From Candidatus Hodarchaeota archaeon (GTDB lineage: Archaea; Asgardarchaeota; Heimdallarchaeia; Hodarchaeales; Hodarchaeaceae), in NCBI GenBank assembly GCA_029856365.1, contig JAHQWW010000008.1, forward strand, positions 1 through 64,000: a stretch of DNA of 64,000 bases. The letters are read 5' to 3'. The notes beneath the pieces were generated by a model. The model saw only the letters and a program-made list of their open reading frames with translations. It had not been told where the DNA came from and searched no databases. Below are positions 55,904 to 64,000 of this stretch, one piece after another; position 1 is the stretch's first letter; each line of letters starts with the position of its first letter. The translations under genes and the position numbers were made by a program.

Positions 55904-57454
55904 TCAAGGTGATAATAGATTTTCAGCTGCAGAAAGGGCAAATTCAAGGAAGGGCCCAGGAAGTATACCAATAACTATTATGAGAAGAACTGAAATGCCA
56001 ATACTAAGCTGATATGATAATGGAATAGTAAAGGGAGTAACTCTTTCCACGGGAATGACTGCAACATCATCTCGTTCTTCTAAAGGTGTGTCAATTATCA
56101 TTAGCTTGATTACACGAATATAGTAGAAGATTGAGATGGCACTATTAATGATTCCAATTATAGCTAACCATATGAGGTTTGCATAAATCGCTGCAAAAAA
56201 TAATAATATTTTGGAAACGAATCCAGCTAACGGAGGAACACCCAAAAGGCTCAACAATGCAATTGTTAAACCAAAAGTTAACCATGGGTGTTTTTTTCGT
56301 AAACCTACATAATCTTCGATCTTCTCACTATGAATAGAAAATGCAATCACAATCACTGCTGTGAAAGCGACGATTTTCATCAGTGCATGAGTGAGAATAT
56401 GCATTTCAGCAGCAGCGATAGAAAATTCTGCAACTGAAAAGTTAAGATTACCAATGACCGAAGAGATTGGGCTGCTGGTTACCGCAGCTAATGCAATGAG
56501 GATGTAACCTGCGTGGGCAATGCTAGAATAAGCCAACATCCGTTTAATATTCTCTTGGACTAAAGCTACAACGTTTCCTAAAGTCATAGTGAGGATTGCT
56601 AGTAGTGCAAACAAGTAACCCCAAATAATATCTATTTCAGTCAGACCAGCAACTATTATACGGAACACAGCCACAAATCCTAAAGCTTTGGACCCTGCTG
56701 CCAAAAAGGTTGTTATGGTTGTAGGTGTTCCTTGATATACATCAACTGCCCATGCATGAAATGGGACAGCAGCTATTTTGTATCCGAAACCAACCAACAA
56801 GAACATCAGTGCAAGAAGATGAAATGGGGAATAACTTTTAGTATCTGCAAAAGAAGTAATAACTCCATCAATACTCGTTGTACCAGCAATCCCATAAACT
56901 AATGAAATACCAAAGAGTATGAAGGCTGAAGACATAGCACCAATAAGAAATAATTTCAAAGCACTCTCACTGGTTTCAGCTCGGGTTTTTTGAAAAGCTG
57001 CTAGAGTATATACAGGGATACTTCCCAATTCCCATGCAACAAACAGGACTAATAGATCATTTGCAGCAGCAACCAATAACATCCCTATTGTTGCAAATAC
57101 TAAAAGTATATAGTATATTCCTACATTCCTTTCGGAATTCATATAATCAATACTCGATGTTGAGACTAATAATAACACAATTAGAAAAATAATGGCGAAA
57201 AATCGGGAGAAATTATCAATAACAAAAAGACCTGTTGTCCTTGAAAGGTCAAAGAGGTCAGCTGCATTCCCAAATACATAAGTGATGCCACTATCTATTC
57301 CGATAATTATGCAATATAAAGAGAGAAGACCTCCTATTATGGTAACAGGAGCAAAAATTCTGTGATCCATATCAAAAGCTTCTAGAATTATACAAATGAT
57401 GATAGTTCCAATTAATGATAGAAAAGGAAGAAATGTAGTCAGGAAATCACTCAT
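55904..57454 (-). CDS. nuoN: NADH-quinone oxidoreductase-like subunit N
   Basis: 516 residues with about 14 membrane helices of the antiporter-like family. AWELGSIPVYTLAAFQ, FHAWAVDVYQGTPT and AYSSIAHAGYILIAL hold the conserved glutamate and lysines for proton pumping. It is the last nuo gene in the block and lies 37 nt after nuoM. Confidence 0.95.
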   Translation of the reverse strand: MSDFLTTFLPFLSLIGTIIICIILEAFDMDHRIFAPVTIIGGLLSLYCIIIGIDSGITYVFGNAADLFDLSRTTGLFVIDNFSRFFAIIFLIVLLLVSTSSIDYMNSERNVGIYYILLVFATIGMLLVAAANDLLVLFVAWELGSIPVYTLAAFQKTRAETSESALKLFLIGAMSSAFILFGISLVYGIAGTTSIDGVITSFADTKSYSPFHLLALMFLLVGFGYKIAAVPFHAWAVDVYQGTPTTITTFLAAGSKALGFVAVFRIIVAGLTEIDIIWGYLFALLAILTMTLGNVVALVQENIKRMLAYSSIAHAGYILIALAAVTSSPISSVIGNLNFSVAEFSIAAAEMHILTHALMKIVAFTAVIVIAFSIHSEKIEDYVGLRKKHPWLTFGLTIALLSLLGVPPLAGFVSKILLFFAAIYANLIWLAIIGIINSAISIFYYIRVIKLMIIDTPLEERDDVAVIPVERVTPFTIPLSYQLSIGISVLLIIVIGILPGPFLEFALSAAENLLSP

Positions 57455-57491
57455 GGATTCGATTCACCTTGAATTCTTCATTTTTCATTGA

Positions 57492-59009
57492 TTATAGAGG
57501 CCAACTAGCAGTTGCCATTAGATCCAATAAGAGTGCTGGTAATATTCCAAGGAGTAATGTAAAGAAACATAGGAACCCAAAGACGGCATATTGAGACCAG
57601 TGTGATATATCATGTACATATTCCAATTCAGGATTTACATCACCAAATACTGTCCTTTGTAACATCCATAGATAGTATGCTGCTGTAAAAATAATTCCGA
57701 GAACTCCAATTAAAGCTAATCCTCTACCAAATTCACCCCAATTGAATAAAGCAACGAAAGCAAGCAATTCAGACCAAAATCCAGCTAATCCTGGTAACCC
57801 AGCACTAGCAAACGATCCATAGACCATAACCCCCGCGGTCACAGGCATATTCTTTGCTATTCCTTTAAGTTTAGGAATATCTCGGGTGTGAGCAGCATGT
57901 CCAATAGTACCAGCAACAAAGAACATTAGGGGAGAGATAATTCCATGTGCAATTTGCATGTACATTGCACCAGCGAATCCTATAGGGGATTGAGTAGCAC
58001 ATCCAAGAAGAATAATTCCCATATGGCCAACTGATGAATAAGCAACAAGACTTTTCATATCAACTTGGCGAAGAGCAACCCAAGAACCATATAATAGCGA
58101 AACCAATCCAATAATTGCGACCAACCAGGCAAACTCCGAAAGGGCATCAGGTAAAAACCAACCACCCATTCTTAATAAGCCATAACCACCCATTTTCAAG
58201 AGTAGCCCAGCTAGAATCATTGAACCTGGTGTAGGGGCTTCAACGTGAGCTAAAGGCAACCAAGTATGGAAAGGAACACTAGGTACTTTCACTATAAATC
58301 CAAATAATAATGCTAGAAAGATCAGGAGAACAAATGGACCAGTTCCGAATTGATCAGCCATGCTAGCTAATTCAGTAAATGAAAAAGTACCAATTCCTGT
58401 AAGAGTATATTTGGATGACTCTAACCAAAGACCTACAATTCCTAAAATCATGACTAAAGACGCAACATGTGTATAGATAAAGAAGTAGATTGCTGCATAT
58501 TCTTTTTTAGGACCACCCCATATTCCGATTAGGAAAAACATCGGAACCAAGACCAATTCCCAAGCAACATAAAATATAACAAAATCTATTGCAAGAAATG
58601 TTCCAATGAGGCCTGTCTCAAGAAGCATTATCATTGCATAATATGCAGGTTCTCTCTCATGAATTTCTTTGAATGAAGCAAGGACTGCTACCAAAAATAT
58701 GAATCCACTTAATAAGACCAAAGGTAGGCTTAATCCATCAACTCCGAGTGAATAACTCATTCCAATTGCTTCAATCCAAGGAATTTCTTCTATTAAATCC
58801 CAACGACCGGTAGGAGGTTGTTCATACATCATCAAGGCCATAATTGCTAATACCATGACAACAACACTAATAACAAGTGCAAACCACTTTGAAAGCTCAT
58901 TACGAACACGACCTACTAGCCATGTCGGAAATGCTGCCAAAATTGGCAGTAAGAAGATCAGAGATAGTATTCCGATATTAAGATCACCAAAACTTAATTG
59001 TGTCAACAT
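57492..59009 (-). CDS. nuoM: NADH-quinone oxidoreductase-like subunit M
   Basis: 505 residues with about 14 helices. The proton-pump core is in FYVAWELVLVPMFFLIG, VPFHTWLPLAHVEAPT and VAYSSVGHMG. It is part of the membrane arm and sits between nuoL and nuoN. Confidence 0.96.
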   Translation of the reverse strand: MLTQLSFGDLNIGILSLIFLLPILAAFPTWLVGRVRNELSKWFALVISVVVMVLAIMALMMYEQPPTGRWDLIEEIPWIEAIGMSYSLGVDGLSLPLVLLSGFIFLVAVLASFKEIHEREPAYYAMIMLLETGLIGTFLAIDFVIFYVAWELVLVPMFFLIGIWGGPKKEYAAIYFFIYTHVASLVMILGIVGLWLESSKYTLTGIGTFSFTELASMADQFGTGPFVLLIFLALLFGFIVKVPSVPFHTWLPLAHVEAPTPGSMILAGLLLKMGGYGLLRMGGWFLPDALSEFAWLVAIIGLVSLLYGSWVALRQVDMKSLVAYSSVGHMGIILLGCATQSPIGFAGAMYMQIAHGIISPLMFFVAGTIGHAAHTRDIPKLKGIAKNMPVTAGVMVYGSFASAGLPGLAGFWSELLAFVALFNWGEFGRGLALIGVLGIIFTAAYYLWMLQRTVFGDVNPELEYVHDISHWSQYAVFGFLCFFTLLLGILPALLLDLMATASWPL

Positions 59010-59043
59010 TTGTCTTCAACCTTTATTCTTATTATTCCTTCTT

Positions 59044-61284
59044 TTAGAGAGGTACCACCCCTGCTACAATAATCGCAACAACGATGAGAAAAATCGCTCC
59101 CAAGAGGGTATATAGAGCGTAATTTTCAACTACTCCCGTCTGTATTCGACGTAAATAACCCCCTGTTTTCATAACTCCTTTAGCTGAATTTCGAATAATA
59201 CCATGATCAATTACCCGTTCATCTGTGGTTTTAGCTAAACTACATAGAGCTAAGGAAGCTCGTGCAGTCAATCGAACCAACCCATCAACAACATGGTCAT
59301 CACACCATTTGGAAAGTCCACAAAGTTCATATCCCCCCCAACCAACAAGTCTAACAGCACCATCGAAGACGTTTTGTTCTATCCAATTCATTGCGGCGCA
59401 ATATTTAGCATCTACAAAATAAACCAGTGCTAAGTAGAGATCATCGATATAATACCCTTTTTCTAGAATCCGTTGAATGCCTCTACCAAGTATTGTTGAC
59501 TTTATTTTTCGAGTAATGGAACGAAAACCACCCTGTAGCACCGCGATACTATCAGGATCTGCCACTTCAATATTGAATGATGGTTCTCCCTTAGGAAAGC
59601 TAACTTTCGCATCAGCTCGGGGGTAATAAATCAGATAGGCCAATAGGATTCCAAGAACTGCTAAGACTATAGAAGATATTCCAACAATCCAATCAAAGTC
59701 TAATGCATGTTCATGAGGTTGTAACCAGTGAACAAGATGATGTTCAAAAGAAAGATCTGGAAGGAAAAGCCCTATTGTGAAATAACCTGCAAGCACTAAA
59801 GAAACAATAGCCAAAATCCACAAAGGAATCGTCATCCAATGATCAGATTCGTGGACATGATGACCTGGAAGACGATTTGTTCCTGGAAACACCACAAACC
59901 ATAATCTAAAAATATAAAAAGCCGTTAAAAATGCAGTAATAATAGATGATAACCAAACTAACGCAATTAGTTGTTCATGTAGTGTTGAAAGACCAGAATA
60001 ATGAAGAGCATGTAAAATTATTGCATCTTTACTGAAAAAACCATTACCAATTCCAGCGAGAGAGAGTGAACCAATTAACATTACTTTCCATGTATGAGGC
60101 ATTTTTTCTTGTAATCCTCCCATTTCTCTAATATCCTGACTTCCAGATCCATGAATAACAGAACCCGCGGACAAAAACAATAAAGCTTTGAAAATCCCAT
60201 GGTTAATAATATGGAAAACCGCCACAGCCATTCCACCAACACCCAAACCAATTGTCATATAGCCTAATTGGCTGATTGTAGAATAAGCTAGTATCCCCTT
60301 AATATCTGTCTTTACTAACGCAATAGTTCCAGATAAAATAGCAGTTATACCTCCAATTAATGCAACCACCAATAAAGCTTCCTTACTTGCATATTCAAAC
60401 ACAAAATAACTGCGGGCTACCAAGAATATCCCAGCTTTCACCATGGTTGCAGAATGAATTAAGCAGCTAACAGTGGTTGGTCCTGCCATGGCATCTGGTA
60501 GCCAAACATGGAGTGGAAATTGAGCAGATTTCCCTATAGCACCCCCAAAGATTAAGAGAGCGATCATTATAAATAACATGGGATCTATATTAAGAGTTCC
60601 TGCTTCTAGCATATGACGGATTTCGAGAAAATCGAATGTAGGATGATTTACAGCAAGAGTCTCTAAATAAAGAAGAATAATGCCAACAAATAGAAATACA
60701 TCTCCTACTTTTGTTGTTAGAAAAGCTTTCTTTGCTGCTGATGCAGGATGAGGTTGTCCTTCTGGAACAACATCTTTATCGTAAAAATAACCAATCAACA
60801 GATATGAGCAAACACCCATGATTTCCCAGAATAGAAATAATTGAATCATATTTGGTGAAAAAACTAAGCCCAACATTGCTGCAGCAAATAAGTTAATCTC
60901 TGCATAATAACGTGGCGACCCATCATGCGCCATATAACTACGACTATAAATAGCAACCAGAAATGAGACCAAAGCGACCATTAAACTAACTACAGCAGAT
61001 AATGGATCCAATAAAATTCCAAAATCTAGAGATACATCACCAATGCGAATCCATTCCATCAAAATTAATGATTCCTCGATATGTTCTTCCGCGAAGAGTC
61101 GAAGCAAGACTTCCCCTGAAACGATAATAGTTAATATAAAACTAACGCCCAATGCAATGAGGGCAAAAATATTCCCATGAGCTTTTTTGTCCACAAATTT
61201 ACCAAAGAAAATGGTTATGAATGCAAAAATGATGGGAATAATGGGAATGAGATAAGCAAAACCACCAAAGACTAATTCCGACAT
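59044..61284 (-). CDS. nuoL: NADH-quinone oxidoreductase-like subunit L
   Basis: 746 residues, longer than E. coli NuoL (about 613). FWEIMGVCSYLLIGYFY, PLHVWLPDAMAGPTTVS and AYSTISQLGYMTIGLGVG are intact. The extra length is mostly in the C-terminal region, which holds the lateral helix and an expanded tail ending in one membrane helix. It completes the proton-pumping set L, M, N. Confidence 0.96.
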   Translation of the reverse strand: MSELVFGGFAYLIPIIPIIFAFITIFFGKFVDKKAHGNIFALIALGVSFILTIIVSGEVLLRLFAEEHIEESLILMEWIRIGDVSLDFGILLDPLSAVVSLMVALVSFLVAIYSRSYMAHDGSPRYYAEINLFAAAMLGLVFSPNMIQLFLFWEIMGVCSYLLIGYFYDKDVVPEGQPHPASAAKKAFLTTKVGDVFLFVGIILLYLETLAVNHPTFDFLEIRHMLEAGTLNIDPMLFIMIALLIFGGAIGKSAQFPLHVWLPDAMAGPTTVSCLIHSATMVKAGIFLVARSYFVFEYASKEALLVVALIGGITAILSGTIALVKTDIKGILAYSTISQLGYMTIGLGVGGMAVAVFHIINHGIFKALLFLSAGSVIHGSGSQDIREMGGLQEKMPHTWKVMLIGSLSLAGIGNGFFSKDAIILHALHYSGLSTLHEQLIALVWLSSIITAFLTAFYIFRLWFVVFPGTNRLPGHHVHESDHWMTIPLWILAIVSLVLAGYFTIGLFLPDLSFEHHLVHWLQPHEHALDFDWIVGISSIVLAVLGILLAYLIYYPRADAKVSFPKGEPSFNIEVADPDSIAVLQGGFRSITRKIKSTILGRGIQRILEKGYYIDDLYLALVYFVDAKYCAAMNWIEQNVFDGAVRLVGWGGYELCGLSKWCDDHVVDGLVRLTARASLALCSLAKTTDERVIDHGIIRNSAKGVMKTGGYLRRIQTGVVENYALYTLLGAIFLIVVAIIVAGVVPL

Positions 61285-61299
61285 GAGTAATTCTTCCTT

Positions 61300-61614
61300 C
61301 TAACCTTTGAGTTTAACAAAATCTGTAGCATCTATTGTCCCATGGGTTCGAAAAATCGATAGGATGATCCCCAGGCCGACTGCGGCTTCAGCTGCTGCTA
61401 AAGCAATACTGATAATAACACCCACATGTCCAGTAACAAAAGTAAGATCATTATACAGTGCAAAAATTGCAAAATTGATATTAGCAGAATTTATCATGAT
61501 TTCAATTGATATCAGCATTCGTACTGCTGATTGAGACTTAATGAATCCTGCAAAGCCAATTAAAAACAAAATAAGGGCAATTCCAACAAATACCCAAGCA
61601 TCTAAGTCAGTCAT
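61300..61614 (-). CDS. nuoK: NADH-quinone oxidoreductase-like subunit K
   Basis: 104 residues, three membrane helices. FVGIALILFLIGFAGFI, IMINSANINF with a buried Glu before it, and AAAEAAVGLGIILSIFR with conserved Glu are typical. It overlaps nuoJ by 4 nt (ATGA). Confidence 0.93.
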   Translation of the reverse strand: MTDLDAWVFVGIALILFLIGFAGFIKSQSAVRMLISIEIMINSANINFAIFALYNDLTFVTGHVGVIISIALAAAEAAVGLGIILSIFRTHGTIDATDFVKLKG

Positions 61615-62168
61615 ATGTCTTCAACCTCTTTTTTTACTAGATAAACACTACCAAGCATTGCTGCAAGTAAAAGGAATCCTAGCACTAATATTGTCCCTCC
61701 ATGAACCGTGAATAACATCTTGGCCATGTCTCTTATTAAATCTATTTCACTAGGCTTGTTGGTCAGGTCAGGTTTTTGCCAAAAAATGCTACTGACTCGT
61801 GAAAGTACATAAAGCGCAATAAGGAGTAAAATGAAGCTCCCTGCAAAACTTAATCGCCAATCTAATAATTTCAAATCTTTTTGTTCCTCAAACATTGCTT
61901 CTTTTCCAGAAAGGGAAATTGCAAAAACAAATAAAACGGTGATTCCTCCAGCATATACAATCATCTGAATAACTAAGAGAAGAGATGACTCAGCATAGAG
62001 TAAAAAGATCATAGCAACACCTAACAGGGTGAATACAAGCCATAGTACAGCATGGTAGACACTTTTAACTGTAACAGCTAGGAATGCTGACCCTATTGTA
62101 TATCCAATCAATATAAAGAAAAAAAATAATTCTAGAGTTTGAAATAACTCCGTAGGAATTAAAGCCAT
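61611..62168 (-). CDS. nuoJ: NADH-quinone oxidoreductase-like subunit J
   Basis: 185 residues, five membrane helices. QMIVYAGGITVLFVFAISL is the conserved helix-3 region with a pi-bulge. It lies 2 nt after nuoI and overlaps nuoK, so the genes are translationally coupled. Confidence 0.93.
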   Translation of the reverse strand: MALIPTELFQTLELFFFFILIGYTIGSAFLAVTVKSVYHAVLWLVFTLLGVAMIFLLYAESSLLLVIQMIVYAGGITVLFVFAISLSGKEAMFEEQKDLKLLDWRLSFAGSFILLLIALYVLSRVSSIFWQKPDLTNKPSEIDLIRDMAKMLFTVHGGTILVLGFLLLAAMLGSVYLVKKEVEDI

Positions 62169-62170
62169 TT

Positions 62171-62797
62171 TTAATCATCCAGTTCCTTATTCTCAGAAGT
62201 TAAAAATTCCTCAATTGATTTACCATATGTTTCAACATACTTTTGCTGTTGCTGTTCATACTCTTTTGGATAATACAATTTATAAACATCGTATAAATCA
62301 AAATAAGTGTAATATAAATCTTCCTTTTTTGAGGTAGCCCCATCAAATCCAGCTGAATGATATAAGGCATCATATCTGCATGCTTCGACACAAAAACCAC
62401 AATACATACATCGCCCAATAAAGATTTGAGGAGATTCTAATGGCCGTTTCTTTTCCCAATGAGGAGGTTGAGGATCAAGTAACTTCATTTCTATACATTT
62501 ATTGGGACAAGCTCTTTCACAGGCCTTACAACCAGTACAATTCATAAGATTTAAGGCTATTAATCCACGAAAATTAGGTGAAATATGTGGTGTGTGATTG
62601 AAAACGTCCGAAAGAGATAGATCTCTATCTAAGACAGTTTGTCCTTTTTTAGCGAGCTCTTTTGGAAAATAAATGGTATTCTTGTTTCTACGATCGCCAT
62701 CAGGTATTGTAATTGGTTTTTTTAAGAAAATATGTCGGAAGATGTAAGCCAATGGACGAGTAATTAAAATATTTGGAATATAACGGAAATTTACCAT
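62171..62797 (-). CDS. nuoI: NADH-quinone oxidoreductase-like subunit I (2x[4Fe-4S])
   Basis: 208 residues. Two ferredoxin motifs: Cys87, 90, 93, 97 (CTGCKACERAC) and Cys130, 133, 136, 140 (CMYCGFCVEAC), ligating the N6a and N6b clusters. It carries electrons toward quinone. The C-terminus has a long acidic/aromatic tail. It starts directly after nuoH. Confidence 0.95.
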   Translation of the reverse strand: MVNFRYIPNILITRPLAYIFRHIFLKKPITIPDGDRRNKNTIYFPKELAKKGQTVLDRDLSLSDVFNHTPHISPNFRGLIALNLMNCTGCKACERACPNKCIEMKLLDPQPPHWEKKRPLESPQIFIGRCMYCGFCVEACRYDALYHSAGFDGATSKKEDLYYTYFDLYDVYKLYYPKEYEQQQQKYVETYGKSIEEFLTSENKELDD

Positions 62798-63964
62798 TTA
62801 AGGAACCACTCCGAAGAATTGGGGATAGTACAGCATAATTAATACAATATAGATTATATTTAAAATTGCTAGAGGAATTAGTCCCTTCCATCCAATGTCT
62901 AGTAACTGGTCTGGTCTTACCCTTGGTAATGAAGCACGTACCCAGATATACAAGAAGATAAATATCCACAGTTTCACTAAAATAATTAAAAACGCAAGAA
63001 GGTGAATTGTCTCAATTTCGTGCTTAAAGAGATTAAAGGGTAAATAAGGTCCTCCCCAGAAGAGAAATACTCCTATAAACGCACCAATCAAGAGGATGAA
63101 ATATTCAGTCGCCATGGACATCATATATCGAAAACCAGTAAGTTCAGTTCGCCAACCCATAACTAATTCTGCTTCAGCTTCAGGAATATCAAAGGGGACT
63201 CTCTCTGTTTCTGCTGTTAGTGCAGCCATGAAAATAATAAATCCTATAGGCATTAGAATAGCAAAAGGAAGAAGCAGAGTTGCTTGTTGTTTAGCAATTT
63301 CAACAAATGAAAAAGAATTGGTTACCAATACAACTGATGCAATAGAAAGCATCAATGGAATCTCGTAACTAATCATTTGAACTGCTGATCGAAATCCTCC
63401 TATGAGAGAGTATTTATTGTTTGAAGACCATCCTGTAATAAGAACACCAACAGGATATAAAGAAAAAAGAGCAAATATAAGTAAGAAACCTACAGCAGGA
63501 TCTGCAATTACCAAGGTTGCACCTAAAGGTAACAATGCCCCTAGTATGAATGGCGGAGCTACAACAAAAGCAAAAAATCCAACATTAAAAGGAAATTTAT
63601 CTGCTTTTTCAGGTACAATATCTTCCTTAGAGAAAAATTTCAGGAACTCGGCAATGTTCTGTAATAATCCAAATTTCCATGTTCTACCGAAGAAATGCCC
63701 ATAGTTGAAATCAATAAAGACTGGGCCGCGTGCAGTCCATGCCCTACCTGATGATATCTTCCTTTCTAACCAGATTAACAAAATTGTATTGACAATTAGA
63801 AATACGAGGATAGTTGTCATTTCCAATGAATCAATTACAAATGACCTTATTGGGCCTATGTGCTCAGGAGGAACTAATGGTTCAATTAAAAGAGGTATGA
63901 TCCCTGGCCACCATTCCCAGCCATCTAAAAGCCAATCATACAAACCATAACCCATAATCTTCAC
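62798..63964 (-). CDS. nuoH: NADH-quinone oxidoreductase-like subunit H
   Basis: 388 residues with eight to nine membrane helices. ERKISSGRAWTARGP (here lacking the usual GPN ending), ETERVPFDIPEAEAELVMGWRTELTGFRYMM (quinone-channel loop) and RASLPRVRPDQLLDIGWK are the NuoH hallmarks. The N-terminal part is extended. The window ends 36 nt upstream, so nuoA-D and any peripheral subunits would lie beyond it. Confidence 0.95.
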   Translation of the reverse strand: MKIMGYGLYDWLLDGWEWWPGIIPLLIEPLVPPEHIGPIRSFVIDSLEMTTILVFLIVNTILLIWLERKISSGRAWTARGPVFIDFNYGHFFGRTWKFGLLQNIAEFLKFFSKEDIVPEKADKFPFNVGFFAFVVAPPFILGALLPLGATLVIADPAVGFLLIFALFSLYPVGVLITGWSSNNKYSLIGGFRSAVQMISYEIPLMLSIASVVLVTNSFSFVEIAKQQATLLLPFAILMPIGFIIFMAALTAETERVPFDIPEAEAELVMGWRTELTGFRYMMSMATEYFILLIGAFIGVFLFWGGPYLPFNLFKHEIETIHLLAFLIILVKLWIFIFLYIWVRASLPRVRPDQLLDIGWKGLIPLAILNIIYIVLIMLYYPQFFGVVP

Positions 63965-64000
63965 CTATCGATCGATTTCTCCCATACAAAGGTCTATGCT

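Noticed and set aside
1..64000. rRNA, tRNA, CRISPR arrays and insertion sequences
   Set aside because: I looked in all larger spacers for T-arm-like GGTTCRA sequences, regular direct repeats and transposase motifs, and saw none. A proper tRNAscan and repeat search could still find something short.

Overview
This window is AT-rich archaeal DNA, most likely from an Asgard archaeon. Archaeal markers are a histone, two thermosome subunits, a 20S proteasome alpha/beta pair, RNA polymerase subunit K, ribosomal proteins eS17 and eS25, archaeal-type LeuRS, a DGGGP-synthase-like UbiA enzyme, a geranylgeranyl reductase, and TATA-type promoters. The Asgard assignment rests mainly on an ESCRT-II Vps22/EAP30-like protein at 29709-30401. 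It is supported by a proline-rich protein with an FH1-like run at 6203-7006. A Nuo-type complex I operon and a probable L-aspartate oxidase would fit Heimdallarchaeia, but that finer placement is inference.

Layout. Positions 1-24.9 kb are mostly metabolic and accessory genes. They include a nadB fragment at the left edge, a deaminase-type amidohydrolase, a hydantoinase, carbamate kinase followed by a YgeW-type carbamoyltransferase, a second YgeW paralogue with a decayed copy of its tail nearby, and an SsnA-like aminohydrolase beside a threonine-synthase-like enzyme. Together these resemble the bacterial ygeW/hyuA/ssnA/carbamate kinase set linked to anaerobic purine or urate breakdown, in which carbamoyl phosphate yields ATP. 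Between them lie a B12/radical SAM protein, an arsenite methyltransferase divergent from a TrmB regulator, a giant GNAT fusion and a secreted PLD/lamin-tail protein. Positions 25-31 kb are a housekeeping block: histone, two thermosome genes, rpoK, vps22 and eS17. Positions 31-45 kb hold a coupled KaiC-like/zinc-ribbon/YkgJ trio, an alkyl-DHAP-synthase-like enzyme convergent with GlpD, TatD, an SHMT-like enzyme, a GluRS-N/nucleotidyltransferase fusion, an HD hydrolase, eS25, the UbiA enzyme and an SPFH protein. Positions 45-54.6 kb hold proteasome genes, LeuRS, Hsp20, UppP and a YdjM-like membrane protein. Positions 54.6-64 kb are one minus-strand block, nuoH-I-J-K-L-M-N, followed by a geranylgeranyl reductase.

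Several reading frames are broken: an amber codon in the GNAT fusion, a UGA in a methyltransferase, a UGA in a second GNAT-like gene, and a likely frameshift in a small membrane protein. TAG and TGA are both ordinary terminators elsewhere in the window, so decay or sequence error is likelier than general recoding. I found no rRNA, tRNA, CRISPR array or insertion sequence.
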